Positions 1 to 10,952 of a stretch of 64,000 nt of DNA are shown piece after piece (position 1 is the first letter of the stretch; each line of letters opens with the position of its first letter). Origin of the DNA: Macrophomina tecta (lineage: Eukaryota; Ascomycota; Dothideomycetes; Botryosphaeriales; Botryosphaeriaceae); contig JAKSGN010000007.1 in the NCBI GenBank assembly GCA_024180945.1, forward strand, positions 3,038,001 through 3,102,000, in the 5' to 3' direction. The notes under the pieces are model-generated. The model ran no database searches. It was given only the letters and a program-made list of their open reading frames with translations, and was not told the DNA's origin. A program made the position numbers and the translations under genes.

Positions 1-1964
1 TTGGCTGGCTCTAGGAATTCGTACTTGGAAATGAAATTGTGTTTTGCCGACGGGAAACTTGCAGCATGCATCGTGTACTCGAATTGTTGCTCCAGAACTT
101 GGTCAAGTTCGATGTTGTACTTCTCCATGAGGCGAACCTGCAACTTCTGCTCCTCGAAGTTGCGGATGTCTGTAGAAGCAACACCTAGTACCATCCACGA
201 ACGGACCTCAGAGAGCTGCGAGGCATAGAGGGGCACCAGCTCGATCTTGCCAGCCATGCGCAAGAAATCGATGTAGCTGACCAACACGTTCTCATAGATT
301 GAGCGGTCGGGTGAGCTGTCGATATCCAAACCGAAAGCCTTTTTGATGAGCATCATATGGGAAACAACCCTGATTGCATCGTAGCTCTCTGCAAGCGCAA
401 GGAACTGCTCAGACGTCTCACGGTCAACGACTGGCAGGAGCGCGGACTGCCCTCCCTCGTTCGCTTTCCTCGAAAGTGCAATGCCCAAGTTTTTGGCAAG
501 GTCGTCAAACGATTTTCCAATCAAAGCTCCTTGGATCATCTTCATGGGCTCGCGACTTTCTTCTCTGGTCGGACCAAACTCCGCCAGGTAATCCACCACA
601 AAGCGATTTGCATTGGGCGAGCTGCCGGCCATTTGAAGGGTGTTTGTTGGTGCTCCAAGCCGCGGGGTAGTCTGAGGTACGCCTTCAGGAAGCCTCTGGT
701 GCAGGAATTGGTCCCATTGGGCCAACAGCACATTGTTCAGCCGAATGTACAGGAAATCGTCCCAGGTCTTGCAAACTGGCTCTACCGATGGGATATCGCC
801 AGCTAAAAGGCCATAGACCGCGCGCTCGAAGTCGTTCTGGCCCGCCTGAGCAGCGGCGTAGCAGACCCGACGCCACAGAGATCCTACGTTGGCACCACGC
901 AGAGAGGTCCGACGGTCAAGGTTATCGTAGGATTTGCCCAGGGCAACAGCTCGCCACTGCTCATTGTGCTCGTTGCACCAGTCTCGGATCTCTTGCCAGG
1001 GCTTGCCCCGTCTCATCATCTCCCACAGTGCCATCCAAACGGCTTTTTCGTAATCCTCATCCGACTTCTCCAAAACACGAGCTTGGCGTGTTGGCGCATC
1101 CGGATCCAGTTGGTATGCCATGGGTTCACCGGTGTCGTCTCGTCGGACGTTGGCGAGGGCCTTCTCCGCAGACTTCTCGAAGGGGCGAAGTCTCTTCTCT
1201 TGCTTGAGCTTCAACTTCGTGTCTAACCAGCCCTGCGACCAAGTCCCGCTACCCCGACCGGACCTCTCCTCCATGATGGCTGAGATCTCCTGGCCCGCTG
1301 AATCTGCGGTCTCTTCCAGCCAACGAAGGATGAGCTCCCTTTCCCGCGCATTGTCTTCCTCAAAAATAAAACGGTCCCATACTTCGCCTTCAGGAGTGAA
1401 CCTATGCAGAGCAGGCATTCCCGTCAATGCTTTCTTCTTGCTGCTGTTAGGGTCCGTTCCCGGCTCATGCTGGTCATGCTCCAAAAGCGTCCGCAGCAAT
1501 TCCCACGTTGCGACCTCCGACTGCCACTGCTTCAACATAGCCCGTGTATCAATACCGGGAGCAGTTTCATCTTCTTCAATGGATTGAATTATCTCAGAAT
1601 CGCGCACACGGTCGAGACGCTTGTTGGATGCTCCTCGCGACTCCTGCGCCAGTTTCTTCCGTAAAGTGCGGACATTGGCCTCGGCGTCCTTCTTGAGCTT
1701 CTGGACCAAGTCCAAAGTCGCATGGTGCTTCTGAACTGGAGTGACGTTCTTGTCGGAAATGTCCTTCAGCCAGCTGTCAACGCTTTCGGCGAACTTCTCG
1801 ACTTCCTTGCCAACGCGTTCAGCCATGGATCGCAGCGGGTGGAGGTCTTCATCGTGGGCGCGGTAGGTAAGACGGAGGGCGGTCTGATCAGAAGCAACGC
1901 TGGCCTGCGAACCACGTCGCGACCTTCGCCGGGGCGCGGATGATGGGCGGGCGATGGGAGCCAT
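1..1964 (-). CDS. NUP84: Nucleoporin Nup84/Nup107 (partial, C-terminus off the left edge)
   Basis: Scaffold nucleoporin of the Y-shaped (Nup84/Nup107) complex of the nuclear pore. One open frame runs from the ATG at 1964 to the window edge without an intron, giving about 654 residues. The first 40 residues are basic and Ser/Arg-rich; the rest is predicted alpha-helical. Family-like stretches are visible: a WxAVALGKSYDN region, the AGQNDFERAVYGLLAGD block near residue 380-395, TWDDFLYIRLNNVL just after it, and LVPLYASQL near residue 580. These match what I know of the Nup84_Nup100 family (inference from motif memory, no search). The upstream region is shared with SUMO on the other strand. The missing C-terminus would carry the Nup133-binding tail. 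Confidence 0.9.
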   Translation of the reverse strand, partial: MAPIARPSSAPRRRSRRGSQASVASDQTALRLTYRAHDEDLHPLRSMAERVGKEVEKFAESVDSWLKDISDKNVTPVQKHHATLDLVQKLKKDAEANVRTLRKKLAQESRGASNKRLDRVRDSEIIQSIEEDETAPGIDTRAMLKQWQSEVATWELLRTLLEHDQHEPGTDPNSSKKKALTGMPALHRFTPEGEVWDRFIFEEDNARERELILRWLEETADSAGQEISAIMEERSGRGSGTWSQGWLDTKLKLKQEKRLRPFEKSAEKALANVRRDDTGEPMAYQLDPDAPTRQARVLEKSDEDYEKAVWMALWEMMRRGKPWQEIRDWCNEHNEQWRAVALGKSYDNLDRRTSLRGANVGSLWRRVCYAAAQAGQNDFERAVYGLLAGDIPSVEPVCKTWDDFLYIRLNNVLLAQWDQFLHQRLPEGVPQTTPRLGAPTNTLQMAGSSPNANRFVVDYLAEFGPTREESREPMKMIQGALIGKSFDDLAKNLGIALSRKANEGGQSALLPVVDRETSEQFLALAESYDAIRVVSHMMLIKKAFGLDIDSSPDRSIYENVLVSYIDFLRMAGKIELVPLYASQLSEVRSWMVLGVASTDIRNFEEQKLQVRLMEKYNIELDQVLEQQFEYTMHAASFPSAKHNFISKYEFLEPA

Positions 1965-3464
1965 TGTGCGGGTGGTTTGCGCGACAAATCGAGCGGAGAG
2001 GAGCAGCTGGGGGAGGCCGTGTGGAAGAAAGCGCGTAGGGGATGGCCCGACAGTGTGTAGTTGCGGGTGCTCAGCAGCAAAACATGGGCCGGCGCAGCCA
2101 AAGCGACGGGCAAGCTGCGAAACGCGACAACGACGTGCGGCTGGCGAGCTACTCGCGCTAACGTCCAAGAGGAATAGCGCATTCTGCCACACGCTTAAAT
2201 TCTCTGCGCGCGCCAAAAATTTCGAAGGCCATCAATGTCTTTTACAAAGGAGATCATTAGAGTTGCGATGCAGACGGATCAGTGTTCGTATCGTGCTTCA
2301 GATCTTCTGAGAGTAACGCGCCCTGTCCGCTTATTGCTCTACCCCTCTCGCAGGGGCATGTGAGTGGATTTAGGTATTACGGCGCGACATCTCTCATTGT
2401 CTACCTGATGCTGTCTGTCTACTTGCCTTCGCTCCGCTGCTTCATCTTCAACCTTCAGAGCTGTCAGTAAGGAGGCAGGCACCAGCCGTTGGAAGCACGA
2501 TGTACCTGAGAAGATTGGCTTTGGGGCAGCTCACGCAACATGCGTCATCGCCGTTCCGCTGGTAAAAGGCGTTGCAGCATTCGTACAGCGCGTCGATCTG
2601 GCCGACACAATCAACTACCATCGACCTGCTCGCATCGCGTCACGGGACCTTACCTGACGCTGGCACTTCTCCTCCTTGTAGCCCGACTTCTGCAGACAGT
2701 CTGTCCCTGCGTCAGCGAAGGACCGATTTTTGCGTGCAGCTTGGCGACGCACCTTGGATGGCGCACGCTCTGGGATGGCACGGCGGATCCGTAGTGAGGT
2801 CTTGCTCCAGATTGCCCTGGTGGCGCTTGATTAGCAAATCCCGCGCGACATATGGTTCCAGTGACCCAAATTCGGACGGACCATTGTTTTGAATGAAGCT
2901 GACGGCTACTATTCGTCGAATGCGCTTGGTGAGAAAGAACAGCCCAGAATGTGCTGTGCGATGAGGCTCAGTGGATGATGGATCGAATGGACAGGCGCTG
3001 GAACTGCTGGCAGCCGGCTGCACCGTGCCTGCCGCCTTCCTTTGCCTCTTGCCCTGCGTGACGCAAGACGGCGCTTCCACGACCTCTATGCGCCGTCGGC
3101 TCGGCTTTCCATCGACAACCCCACCAAACTCTAACACCTTCATCTTCCTCTTCCGCCAGCCCTGCCCTCGCTCCACCAGACATCCCCTTCGCCTTCTCTC
3201 GCTGCGTTACTCGCACATTCTCCACGCTTGGTAAGATTATACTTCCTCCAACGCCCGCAACTCTTGCCCGCTGTGCTTGCTTCACCGCTGCCGCGGCCGT
3301 CCCGCGCTCAATCGCGTCGCCCGCCGCAACAGAAACCGGGCTCACAAGCGCCTCACGCCACTGCTGCCTTGCACTGGCAATCCAGCCGCTAATTATCTGC
3401 TGCTTAGACTCCCCACCTCGCCCGTTCCATCCACCAGCCCTCACCGTCTCCAACTCCAATTAAC
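1965..3464. promoter_or_regulatory. Divergent upstream region of NUP84 and SUMO
   Basis: A 1.5 kb interval between two genes transcribed away from each other. The last 230 bases before the SUMO ATG are C/T-rich, as is usual for 5' leaders here. No gene with family resemblance or phase-consistent exons was seen; the ORFs present are short and Arg/Ser/Pro-rich. Confidence 0.5.
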
Positions 3465-3931
3465 ATGTCGGACAACGGATCCCCGAAGCAGGACAACCCT
3501 CAGAGTGAGCACCTGAACATCAAGGTGACCGACAACAACAATGAGGTCTTCTTCAAGATCAAGCGGACTACCCAGCTGAAAAAGCTCATGGATGCTTTCT
3601 GTGAGCGCCAGGGCAAGTCTCCGGCCAGCGTCCGCTTCCTCTTCGATGGTCAGCGCGTCAACCCGACGGACAACCCCGAATCGGTGAGTGGCGGCCACCT
3701 CCGCGTTCCATCTGCCGACCGATCGAGCGAGCGTGTCGCATCACCCGCCGCAACAAGGGCCCTGCGGTTATGGTCGGATAGGATTGTTGCGGCGCGCTCG
3801 CTCGAAATGTTGGATACCAGACTGTGCGCTTGCTAAATTTGGTGCACTAACGCTTATCGTCGCTATAGCTTGAGATGCAAGATGGTGACACCCTCGAAGT
3901 GCACCAGGAGCAAATTGGAGGTGGTTGCTGA
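3465..3931 (+). CDS. SMT3: Ubiquitin-like modifier SUMO (Smt3)
   Basis: Small ubiquitin-like modifier conjugated to lysines of nuclear proteins. Exon 1 is 3465-3683 and exon 2 is 3869-3931. The 185-base intron starts GTGAGT, has CTAAC near 3848 and ends TAG. The joined protein has 93 residues: an acidic/polar tail, HLNIKVTDNNNEVFFKIK, the KRTTQLKKLMDAFCERQ helix, SVRFLFDGQRV, and a C-terminus ending GGC. Cleavage after the GG pair by a Ulp-type protease would leave the conjugation-competent end. The length matches fungal SUMO. The start is the only in-frame ATG before the conserved core. It is unmistakable as SUMO rather than ubiquitin because of the N-terminal tail and the DGDTLEV...QIGG ending. 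Confidence 0.97.
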
Positions 3932-4664
3932 TTCGACGCTTCACGCTACGGACGCAGTGAGATGACCACTCAGTATCTCACACTCAGTCTCCCTTCACAC
4001 GATAAACAAGGCGGTGTTCACGAGTACACGATCGGAGCGATGGACGAAGCGACGGATATCCAAGAAACCTTTCGGCGACTTTCAGGCGAGGGCGAGAGCA
4101 TCACTTGGGCGCTCTTGGCGTCAACCCGGATTTTCTACTTTTTCTTTTCCTTTTTGAGGGGTCTCTTTTGTATCTTAGTGGCGACCTTTGCTTGGCCGAC
4201 AACTAGAGATATGAACATACCTGGCCCTCTTTGACTGCAAGTTCATTCTCGATCCCCATGTTACGGTTTCATTGACTACCGTGGCAGTATATACAGATCT
4301 GATCTATTCTGCGCTCATATACTAGACAGTCAATGACAATTGGGTGGTACAATTGAGGCGATTTCGCAGACGAGCCTCAAGAACAGAGCACCACCTGCAC
4401 CATAGTTTTTGGGCATCGTTTCAGTGCTCATGTAACTCAGCACAGCTCCAAGGGAACGGTCAATCGATAGGAGCTCTGGAAGACAACGCCCGCTCCGATC
4501 CTACATGTCACGGGAATCGGGTCTTTCGGATGGTGAAACGTGGATTCATTCTGCTAATCCTCAAGTCTCTGTGCTCGAAAAATGGCGCTTACAAGCAAGC
4601 TCAGCAGCAGCAAAAAATCAGCACAGCCCAGAACATGTACTCAGGGTCTTCTCTCCGAGCAACC
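3932..4664. other. Convergent 3' interval between SUMO and the succinyl-CoA synthetase-like gene
   Basis: About 730 bases between two converging gene ends. It should hold both 3' UTRs. T-rich tracts lie near 4135-4160. No further gene is seen. Confidence 0.5.
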
Positions 4665-6958
4665 TCAACTCCTCTCTCTCGCCAGCTCAACGCACTTGGC
4701 CGCCGCCTCATCGAAGCCGTCGTACGCATACACCTTCAGTCCACTCTCAGCTACTATCCTCTGCCCCTCAGCCTCGTTCGTGCCCCTCAACCGCACGACG
4801 ACAGGGACCCCCTTTTCCTCCAGGCCCAGCTCGCGGAACGCCAGCAATATCCCCCGCGCGATCATGTCGCACAGCGTCAGCCCGCCGAAGATGTTGACGA
4901 ATATAACGCGTACGCGCGCGTCGGCCAGCAGCAGCTCGAAGGAGCGCTTAACCGTCTCGGCCGTCGCCTTTCCGCCCGTGTCGAGGAAGTTGGCGGCGCG
5001 GCCGTGGTGCGGGGGCAGCGCCAACGCGTCGACCGTGTTCATGGCCAGCCCCGCGCCGTTGACGAGCGTGCCGATGTTGTGCGCGGACGGGTCGGTCGAC
5101 GAGAGCCCCAGCTTGACGTACACGATGCCGTGGGCTTCGGCGGAGAGTTCGTGCGGGTCGATGGCGCCGGGAGAGGTGTCGCGCAGCGCGTGCAGGGCGC
5201 CATGCCGGTTGGTGGAGCGGAATGCTGCGTCGTCGAAGGTGAAGGCGGGCGAGTATATGAGGAGGCCGTCGGCGGTGGCGGAGATGGCAACGTGCGTGGA
5301 CAGTGAGACGGCTTCGTAGGTTTGGAAGAGCGTCCAGAGCGTCTGCAGGAGCTGGTGCGTCGTCGCTTTGGCGGTGGGCGGCGCGGCGTCGAGTTGGAGG
5401 TGCTCGAGGGCGCGGGTGAGGGTCTCCTGAGTGGGCCCGGCGCGGTAATCGAAGGGGATGTAGCGCGCGCGGGCATGGATGTCACGGGGGTGTGTTGAGG
5501 GGGAGACGACGAAAGCCGGGGAGCGTGTGGAGCGATCGATGGTCACGCAGACGTAGCGGGAGTCTTCTTTCTCGTTGGGTTCGCGGGTGGTTTGGATTCC
5601 GTGCTTGGAGAGGAGTTGAGAGGCTTGGGAGACGTTGAGATGAAGGCCGCGACGTTGGGTATTGGTGTTCATGGAGGGGCAGGTGGATGACGGCAGGCGC
5701 GGACGGTGCGAGGTGTGGTAGCCACGACGTTGGCTTACTGAATTCGAGGCGGATGATTGCTGCGCGGAGTTTTGAGTACGGTTTTGCTTCCTTTCTTGTT
5801 GGATTTCCTTACGATCTTTTGCACGTTTCTTCCACTCTCAGCAAGGAGATCCTTCATCACCTCTCCGAATTTGGCTGGGTGGTCCACCATGACCGCGCCA
5901 GCATCCCCAAGGATCCTAGCCTTCGCCTCTGCCAGGTTCTCACCGGGGGCAGGCCAAGCACCCGCATGACCCATTACTCGGTTCGGGGGAGCAAGCTTGC
6001 CGCCAACGAGTGACGCAATCGGCCTATGATGAGATCAGCATGCTTCGATGCCCGCCTTTGGAGTGTTGCTTTACTTCGGATTGGCAGTGCGCTTCCTGTA
6101 ATCCTTGATCCACTCAGCAGCCTCCTCTTCGGCGCGGCCACCGACTTCACCAACCACAATGATGCCCTCGGTGTCCGGATCATGCTCAAATATCTTTAGA
6201 GCATCGACAAAGTTGGTGCCAGCAATGGGATCGCCACCCATCGAAATACAGAGGCTCTGGCCGAGTCCTGCACGGGTAAGTGAAGCTACGGTCTCGTAGC
6301 TGAGAGTACCAGATTTGGCAACAACGCCAACATGGCCGGGAGAAAAGCAAGGCAGTGGCTGAAATCCGATTCGACAGCGTCCAATCGCTGAGATGATTCC
6401 CGGAGCATTGGCGCCTACGAGTCTTGATTTAGATTGGGTGTTCAATATGGAGTGAATCTGGAAGAGGTTAGTAGACAGCCTACGTTGACGTATCTCAGGT
6501 CATCTCCGTACTCTCAAGATATCATGTAAAGGGATATGTTCGGCAACGGCCACGATCAGCGGTATTTCTGCCTCAATGGCCTCCTCGATGGCTGCCGTGG
6601 CCTGATGAGCAGCAACATATATGCCAGTAGCATCGGGCTTCAATTTCTCCTGGGCAGCCCGTACGCTTGGAAATACAGGGAGCCCCAAATGCTCGCCTTC
6701 GCTTCCTGGCTTAACACCGCCAACGATATTAGTCCCCCATGCAAGGGACTCTTTGGCGTTGGCCGTGGCCTGACGGCCGGTGAAACCCTGGAAGATAACT
6801 CGCGTATGCCGGCCAATCTTCAAGTTTGGGATCGTGTCTTCGTAAGATGGTCTAGAACAAGTGGAGGAAAAGGCAGCACATAGGAGAGGGCGCCGAGAGA
6901 GACGTATGCTCCGCGCGGAGGCACACGGCGTCATTGATGTGAGGCGATGAGACAGCAT
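4665..6958 (-). CDS. Fused alpha-beta succinyl-CoA synthetase-like protein
   Basis: Four exons fit phase perfectly: 6958-6512, 6457-6075, 6023-5813 and 5759-4665 (711 residues). The alpha half (to about residue 347) has a Ser/Arg-rich, mitochondrial-like N-terminus, the CoA-binding GFTGRQATANAKESL block, SGTLSYETV, GGDPIAGTNFVDAL and MGHAGAW, which keeps the phosphohistidine of alpha subunits. The beta half starts with an RRGLHLNVSQASQLLSKHGI helix and keeps LVNGAGLAMNTVDAL, ANFLDTGGKATAETV, VNIFGGLTLCDMIA and PVVVRLRGTNEAEG. About 75 residues of the usual ATP-grasp lobe, including the ATP-binding lysine and glycine loop, are absent. The 53-base intron 5812-5760 (GTAAGG...GCAG) joins the halves in frame. 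Without that splice the alpha frame stops at 5735, so two separate genes remain possible. The role is uncertain; it may be regulatory or CoA-ligase-related rather than a normal TCA enzyme. Confidence 0.78.
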
Positions 6959-7616
6959 CGTGAACTGAGGATTGGGTATGACAGGCCTGCTTGTCTACGC
7001 CTACGACGCTTGGAAATGAAGATATTAGCCACGATGAAGCACATATGCTGATATTAGGCGGAGAAGAGGAAGGCCGAGGTCTATTGTCTATAAGGTGCGA
7101 AACTGAGCGGAAATACCACAGTGGGAATAAGCGTGCTGGTGGGGAGCGGCCGGCGCCAGGAGCGACATCGGCCTTCGGAAACCGGAGGCGCTGCATGCCC
7201 CACAGGCGCGCGTAATTCGTGGCCGTGCCCCCCTTTCAAAGGCCTCGGCCCTGCATGAAGGCTCGCGCCTGTCAAGCAGGACTCGTCGCAGGGATCCCCG
7301 CGCGGAGAAACCCCGGTGATCGCCGCTTGGTCACGGAAGCTGCGCAAGCAACTCTCGAGCATGCCAGGGCAGCGACAGCTATCAATAGCACACGACGCCT
7401 TAAAACTGCCCCAGACACCTGTACCGACCCAGAACTCACCAACTCTTTCCATTGAATCTCTTCGCCTGTACATTTTGTCTCCCGTCGCTTCCGCTCGTTC
7501 AGCTTCTTCTCCAGCTCAACGCTCGCTTCTTCCCCGCCTTCACACCCGCTTTCCTGTGCTTCCTCAGGCCACCCAGCACTTCCCAGAGCTTCCGAGTCTC
7601 GTTTTCATCCTCCAAC
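6959..7616. promoter_or_regulatory. Divergent upstream region
   Basis: The interval lies upstream of both the succinyl-CoA synthetase-like gene (-) and the 7617 gene (+). The last 160 bases before 7617 are strongly C/T-rich, like a transcript leader. No gene is seen. Confidence 0.45.
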
Positions 7617-8283
7617 ATGTCGTCCGCCATTCCGTCAGCAGGTGAGCCTCAATCGCAGTCAATTGCGGTGCCATCATCACCAGCAGTGTCCACTAACTAT
7701 CCCGCCCACTACAGAGCTCGAAGCCACCCTCAAAGACCTCAAGATCTCCACCTCCACCGGCACCTCCCCGTCGCACTCGCCCGCCCCCGGCGCCAAGCCA
7801 TCCAAGAAGACATCCAACAAGAAGGACGTCGTCGATTCGTGGGAAGACGCGGCCTCCGACTCGGACGGCTCGGGCACCGAGACGGAGCCGGACAGCACCA
7901 CCTCGCCCATCAACACACTGCAGAAGCACGCCTCTGAGGGCCCGCTTGCACCCCCGCCCACGCCCGCGTCACCGCAGTTCGACGGTCCCTACGGCAGCAT
8001 CGACGCGCGCTTCGCAAACGCCACGGCCGGTGCCGGTGCTGGTGCTGCAGGCGCTGGTGCGGGCAGCGGCCCGGCGCGCAGGCCAGAGAAGACGACGTCA
8101 GTGGCGGCGCGCATGATTGCAGCAGGCATCGGCAGCAGGGCGCCCAAGCGGACGGAGGAGGAGCGTGAATACGACCGTGTAATGCGGGAGAAGGAGCGGA
8201 AGAGGCGCGACAAGGAGAGGGAGGAGGCGGTTGCCGCCAAGCAGAAGGAGGAGGAGGCGAAGAAGGCGGTTTGGGATGACTGA
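7617..8283 (+). CDS. Conserved-type hypothetical protein with acidic patch and charged C-terminal helix
   Basis: Exon 1 (7617-7641) encodes eight residues. A 73-base intron with GTGAGC, CACTAAC and CAG leads to exon 2 (7715-8283), which gives 197 residues. The ATG at 7617 is preferred because its splice phase restores an ELEATLKDLK start and it follows a C/T-rich leader. Visible features are a Ser/Thr/Pro/Lys-rich region, VVDSWEDAASDSDGSGTETE at about residues 48-67, an Ala/Gly repeat near 120-135, and a highly charged C-terminal helix (about 160-197) ending in KKAVWDD. No enzyme motif, membrane segment or signal peptide is visible. I do not recognise the family; the pattern resembles small nuclear or ribosome-associated fungal proteins, but that is only an impression. 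Confidence 0.75.
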
Positions 8284-9752
8284 GGAATAAGTCGGGTCTT
8301 GCCTCTTTTTTTGTATGCTTTCTGATGGCTCTCGTGTTGCATGTTATGTTGTATGGAATTTAGGGTGTAACGTGTAAAATGAAATGGGAAGGGACCGGTT
8401 TTCTGAGGGTTTCTTGAGATGCATTCGATTGGCGTCGGGATGGCAATAGGTATAGTATGGAGTGAATGCATCGTATTGTTGCAATGCTGCGGGGAGCAGA
8501 GCACAAAGAGTGTTAATCAATTATTGCTGCGTCACAGATACAGAGTAGTTGAAATCACGTGCCATGTAGGACTGAGGCGCCCGTCAACTTTGATGGGTGA
8601 CGGAAGCAAAGAATTGCAAGATATCCATGCTAAACTTGGTCTGCCTCCTCCTATGGTGAGCCGGGGCAGGCGTCCTGGGTACGAATGCTCTCACCAGGCT
8701 GTGGACACTTGTTCGCTGGAGGATACTTTGGCTTCCCACGCGTGCTTGTGTATGTCGTTACCATACTCTTGACCTCATTTTTCCTAACTATTTTTTTTTT
8801 CTTAATAGCCCAAGTGCATCTCAATACACGATGTCAGTACGCACCCTTCAGAGATAACTGTTTTCGCCAAGAATTTTAGAGGCGTAGCTATGAGAGAGAT
8901 TCTCGTGGTAGTCAGGCAGTCCATGTTAGGAAAAGTTTACGGCATTACGGAGCCTTCGAGGAAGACGGGGGCGGAGACGGGCATGAGAACGGCCACAGAC
9001 CGACATCACGAGAGCCACTCGGTGCCAGGATCCGCGGGCTGACGATCAGGATGCGAACAAGCATCAAGTAGTGCGGCCTGAACTATGATTTATGCAGATT
9101 GTGCAAGGTTTATGCATTCCATCCCTCGCCCTCGCCCTCTTGGCTCCCGAGCTCTTAGCCCCCACGCATGGCCCGAAGGCCGAGGCGACGCTCAACGTCA
9201 ACGACACAACCGCAATAATCCGCTCAACTTCGTTTTCAGCCACAGATCTCGCGGTCGGCCTCGGCCTCAAATTATGCTGCGCGCCCCGAAAGCTAAGGCA
9301 GCAGCTTTTGACACCGCTGTGCCGCCGCCAGCCTACGAAGTCACAACAGTAGCGTACCAGTGAGACCGCTTCACCAGCTAACAACCGTCCAGGCAGCAAA
9401 GTTAACAATGTGAAAACAAGCCACTCTGATCGGCTGGCTCTACCCAACGCTAGCTGAATGACGAAGCTTGTCCGCGGAAAGGGACCTGCATGCATGTCAC
9501 GCTAGATTGGTGCAGACGCAGTCAGCACCTGATCCTTCAACATGCGTGCGGATCTACTATTTCCGGCCGCAGGAGCATCCGTATAAACCCAGCTTCAGGT
9601 CTCTGCAAATTTGGAGTCATCAACAGACTATCTTCTTTCCTAATCTCCTTTCTCCTCGTTCAACCTCTTCTACAATTTTCAGTAATTCCTCTCCATTTCT
9701 ACCATCTCCGGCAAGAAACATTGAAAGCCTCCCATTCACTTCGTCCCACAGC
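8284..9752. other. Intergenic region upstream of the FAD monooxygenase
   Basis: 1.5 kb with no recognisable gene. It holds the 3' end of the preceding gene, a T-tract near 8790-8803, and the promoter of the monooxygenase with a TATA-like site at 9582. Confidence 0.45.
9582..9587 (+). promoter_or_regulatory. TATA-like box of the FAD monooxygenase
   Basis: TATAAA lies 171 bases upstream of the ATG at 9753 and is followed by a C/T-rich leader. Position and context fit a core promoter. Confidence 0.5.
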
Positions 9753-10952
9753 ATGCCAGCCCCCAGAATAGCCATCATAGGTGCCGGTCCCGGCGGCCTG
9801 ACCCTAGCACGCCTTCTCCACGTTAACGGCATTCCCACCACCATCTTCGAGAAGGACCCGAGCCGGGAGTTCCGACACACGGCCGGTGGCTGCCTTGACC
9901 TGCACGAGCACTCAGGCCAGAAGGCGTTGCGCGACGCCGGGCTGGAGGACGAATTCAAGAAGCACGCGCGCTACGACGGCGAGGCCCTCGTGCTGACGGA
10001 CCGCTTCGGTGAGGAGCACATCAATATCAAGGACGTCGACACAGGCCGCCCCGAGATCGACCGTCCCGCGCTGCGAGACATGCTGCTCGCCTCCGTCCCG
10101 GACGAGTACGTGCGCTGGGGCCATGGCGTCACGCGCGTGGATGCCGAGGACGGGACGCTGCACTTCGAAAACTCTCGCACGGCACGAGGCTTCGACCTCA
10201 TTGTTGGCGCTGACGGCGCGTGGTCGAAGGTAAGGAAAGTGTTGTGCACCGTATCGCCGTTCTACTCGGGCGTTACCGGCTTGGAGTGGTGGCTGCGCGA
10301 TATCGACCGCAAGGATCCGAAGCTGTCGGCCGTGCTGGGCGACGGCTCGTACTTCTCGTTCGGCGACGAGGAGGGCCGGTGCCTGGGCAGTCAGCGCCAG
10401 GGTGATCGTAGTGTTCGCACGTACGCTTTCCTGCGCAAACATGAGTCATGGGTCAAGGATTGCGGTGTCAATTGGGAGGACCGAGAGGCTGCCAAGGAGG
10501 CGTTGCGGCGGGAGTTCAAGGCATGGCCGGAGAAGCTGACCGCTGTGATTGAGGCGTGGGACGAGGGCGCGATCATTCCTCGGCCGCTGTATATGCTGCC
10601 GGTGGGTGTGAGGTGGCCTCATCAGAAGGGCTTCACGCTGCTGGGCGATGCGGCGCATTTGATGACGCCGTTTGCGGGCGAAGGTGTGAATGCCGCTATG
10701 TGGGATGCGATGGAGTTGGCGAATGCCATTATTGCGGACCGTGATGATTTGGATCGGGCGGTTTGGGCATACGAGACGAAGTTGTTCCCGAGGGCGGAGA
10801 AGATTCAGCAGATGACTTGGGATAGCACACGCAGTCGGTTTGACAGGGGAGGCGTGAAGCATCTGAAGGAGAGGTTTTCGTTCCTGCTGGAAAAGAGAGC
10901 GAAGGGGGAGAAGGTGACAGATGCTGGGATTGGGGCGGAGGTGACTGAATGA
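9753..10952 (+). CDS. FAD-dependent monooxygenase, TetX-like
   Basis: Intronless 399-residue flavoprotein of the group A (PHBH-fold) monooxygenases. The start at 9753 places the FAD Rossmann motif GAGPGGLTLARLL at residues 9-21 at the very N-terminus; in-frame codons further upstream are leader. The FDLIVGADGAWSKVR block (about 148-162) is the DG fingerprint, and LLGDAAHLMTPFAGEGVNAA (near 297-316) is the second FAD/ribityl motif. Length and order match TetX-like hydroxylases, which use NAD(P)H and oxygen to hydroxylate small aromatic or polycyclic compounds. No secondary-metabolite cluster genes surround it, so it is probably a stand-alone detoxification or catabolic enzyme. The substrate cannot be told from sequence. 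A TATA-like box lies 165 bases upstream. Confidence 0.92.
   Translation: MPAPRIAIIGAGPGGLTLARLLHVNGIPTTIFEKDPSREFRHTAGGCLDLHEHSGQKALRDAGLEDEFKKHARYDGEALVLTDRFGEEHINIKDVDTGRPEIDRPALRDMLLASVPDEYVRWGHGVTRVDAEDGTLHFENSRTARGFDLIVGADGAWSKVRKVLCTVSPFYSGVTGLEWWLRDIDRKDPKLSAVLGDGSYFSFGDEEGRCLGSQRQGDRSVRTYAFLRKHESWVKDCGVNWEDREAAKEALRREFKAWPEKLTAVIEAWDEGAIIPRPLYMLPVGVRWPHQKGFTLLGDAAHLMTPFAGEGVNAAMWDAMELANAIIADRDDLDRAVWAYETKLFPRAEKIQQMTWDSTRSRFDRGGVKHLKERFSFLLEKRAKGEKVTDAGIGAEVTE

Noticed and set aside
4344..5306. 320-residue frame on the plus strand
   Set aside because: A shadow of the succinyl-CoA synthetase-like gene on the other strand. It is Arg/Val/Gly-rich with no motif.
4665..5974. Two separate succinyl-CoA synthetase genes (alpha then beta)
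   Set aside because: Possible, but the in-phase 53-base intron and the continuous open frame upstream of the beta ATG favour one fused gene. Kept as an alternative.
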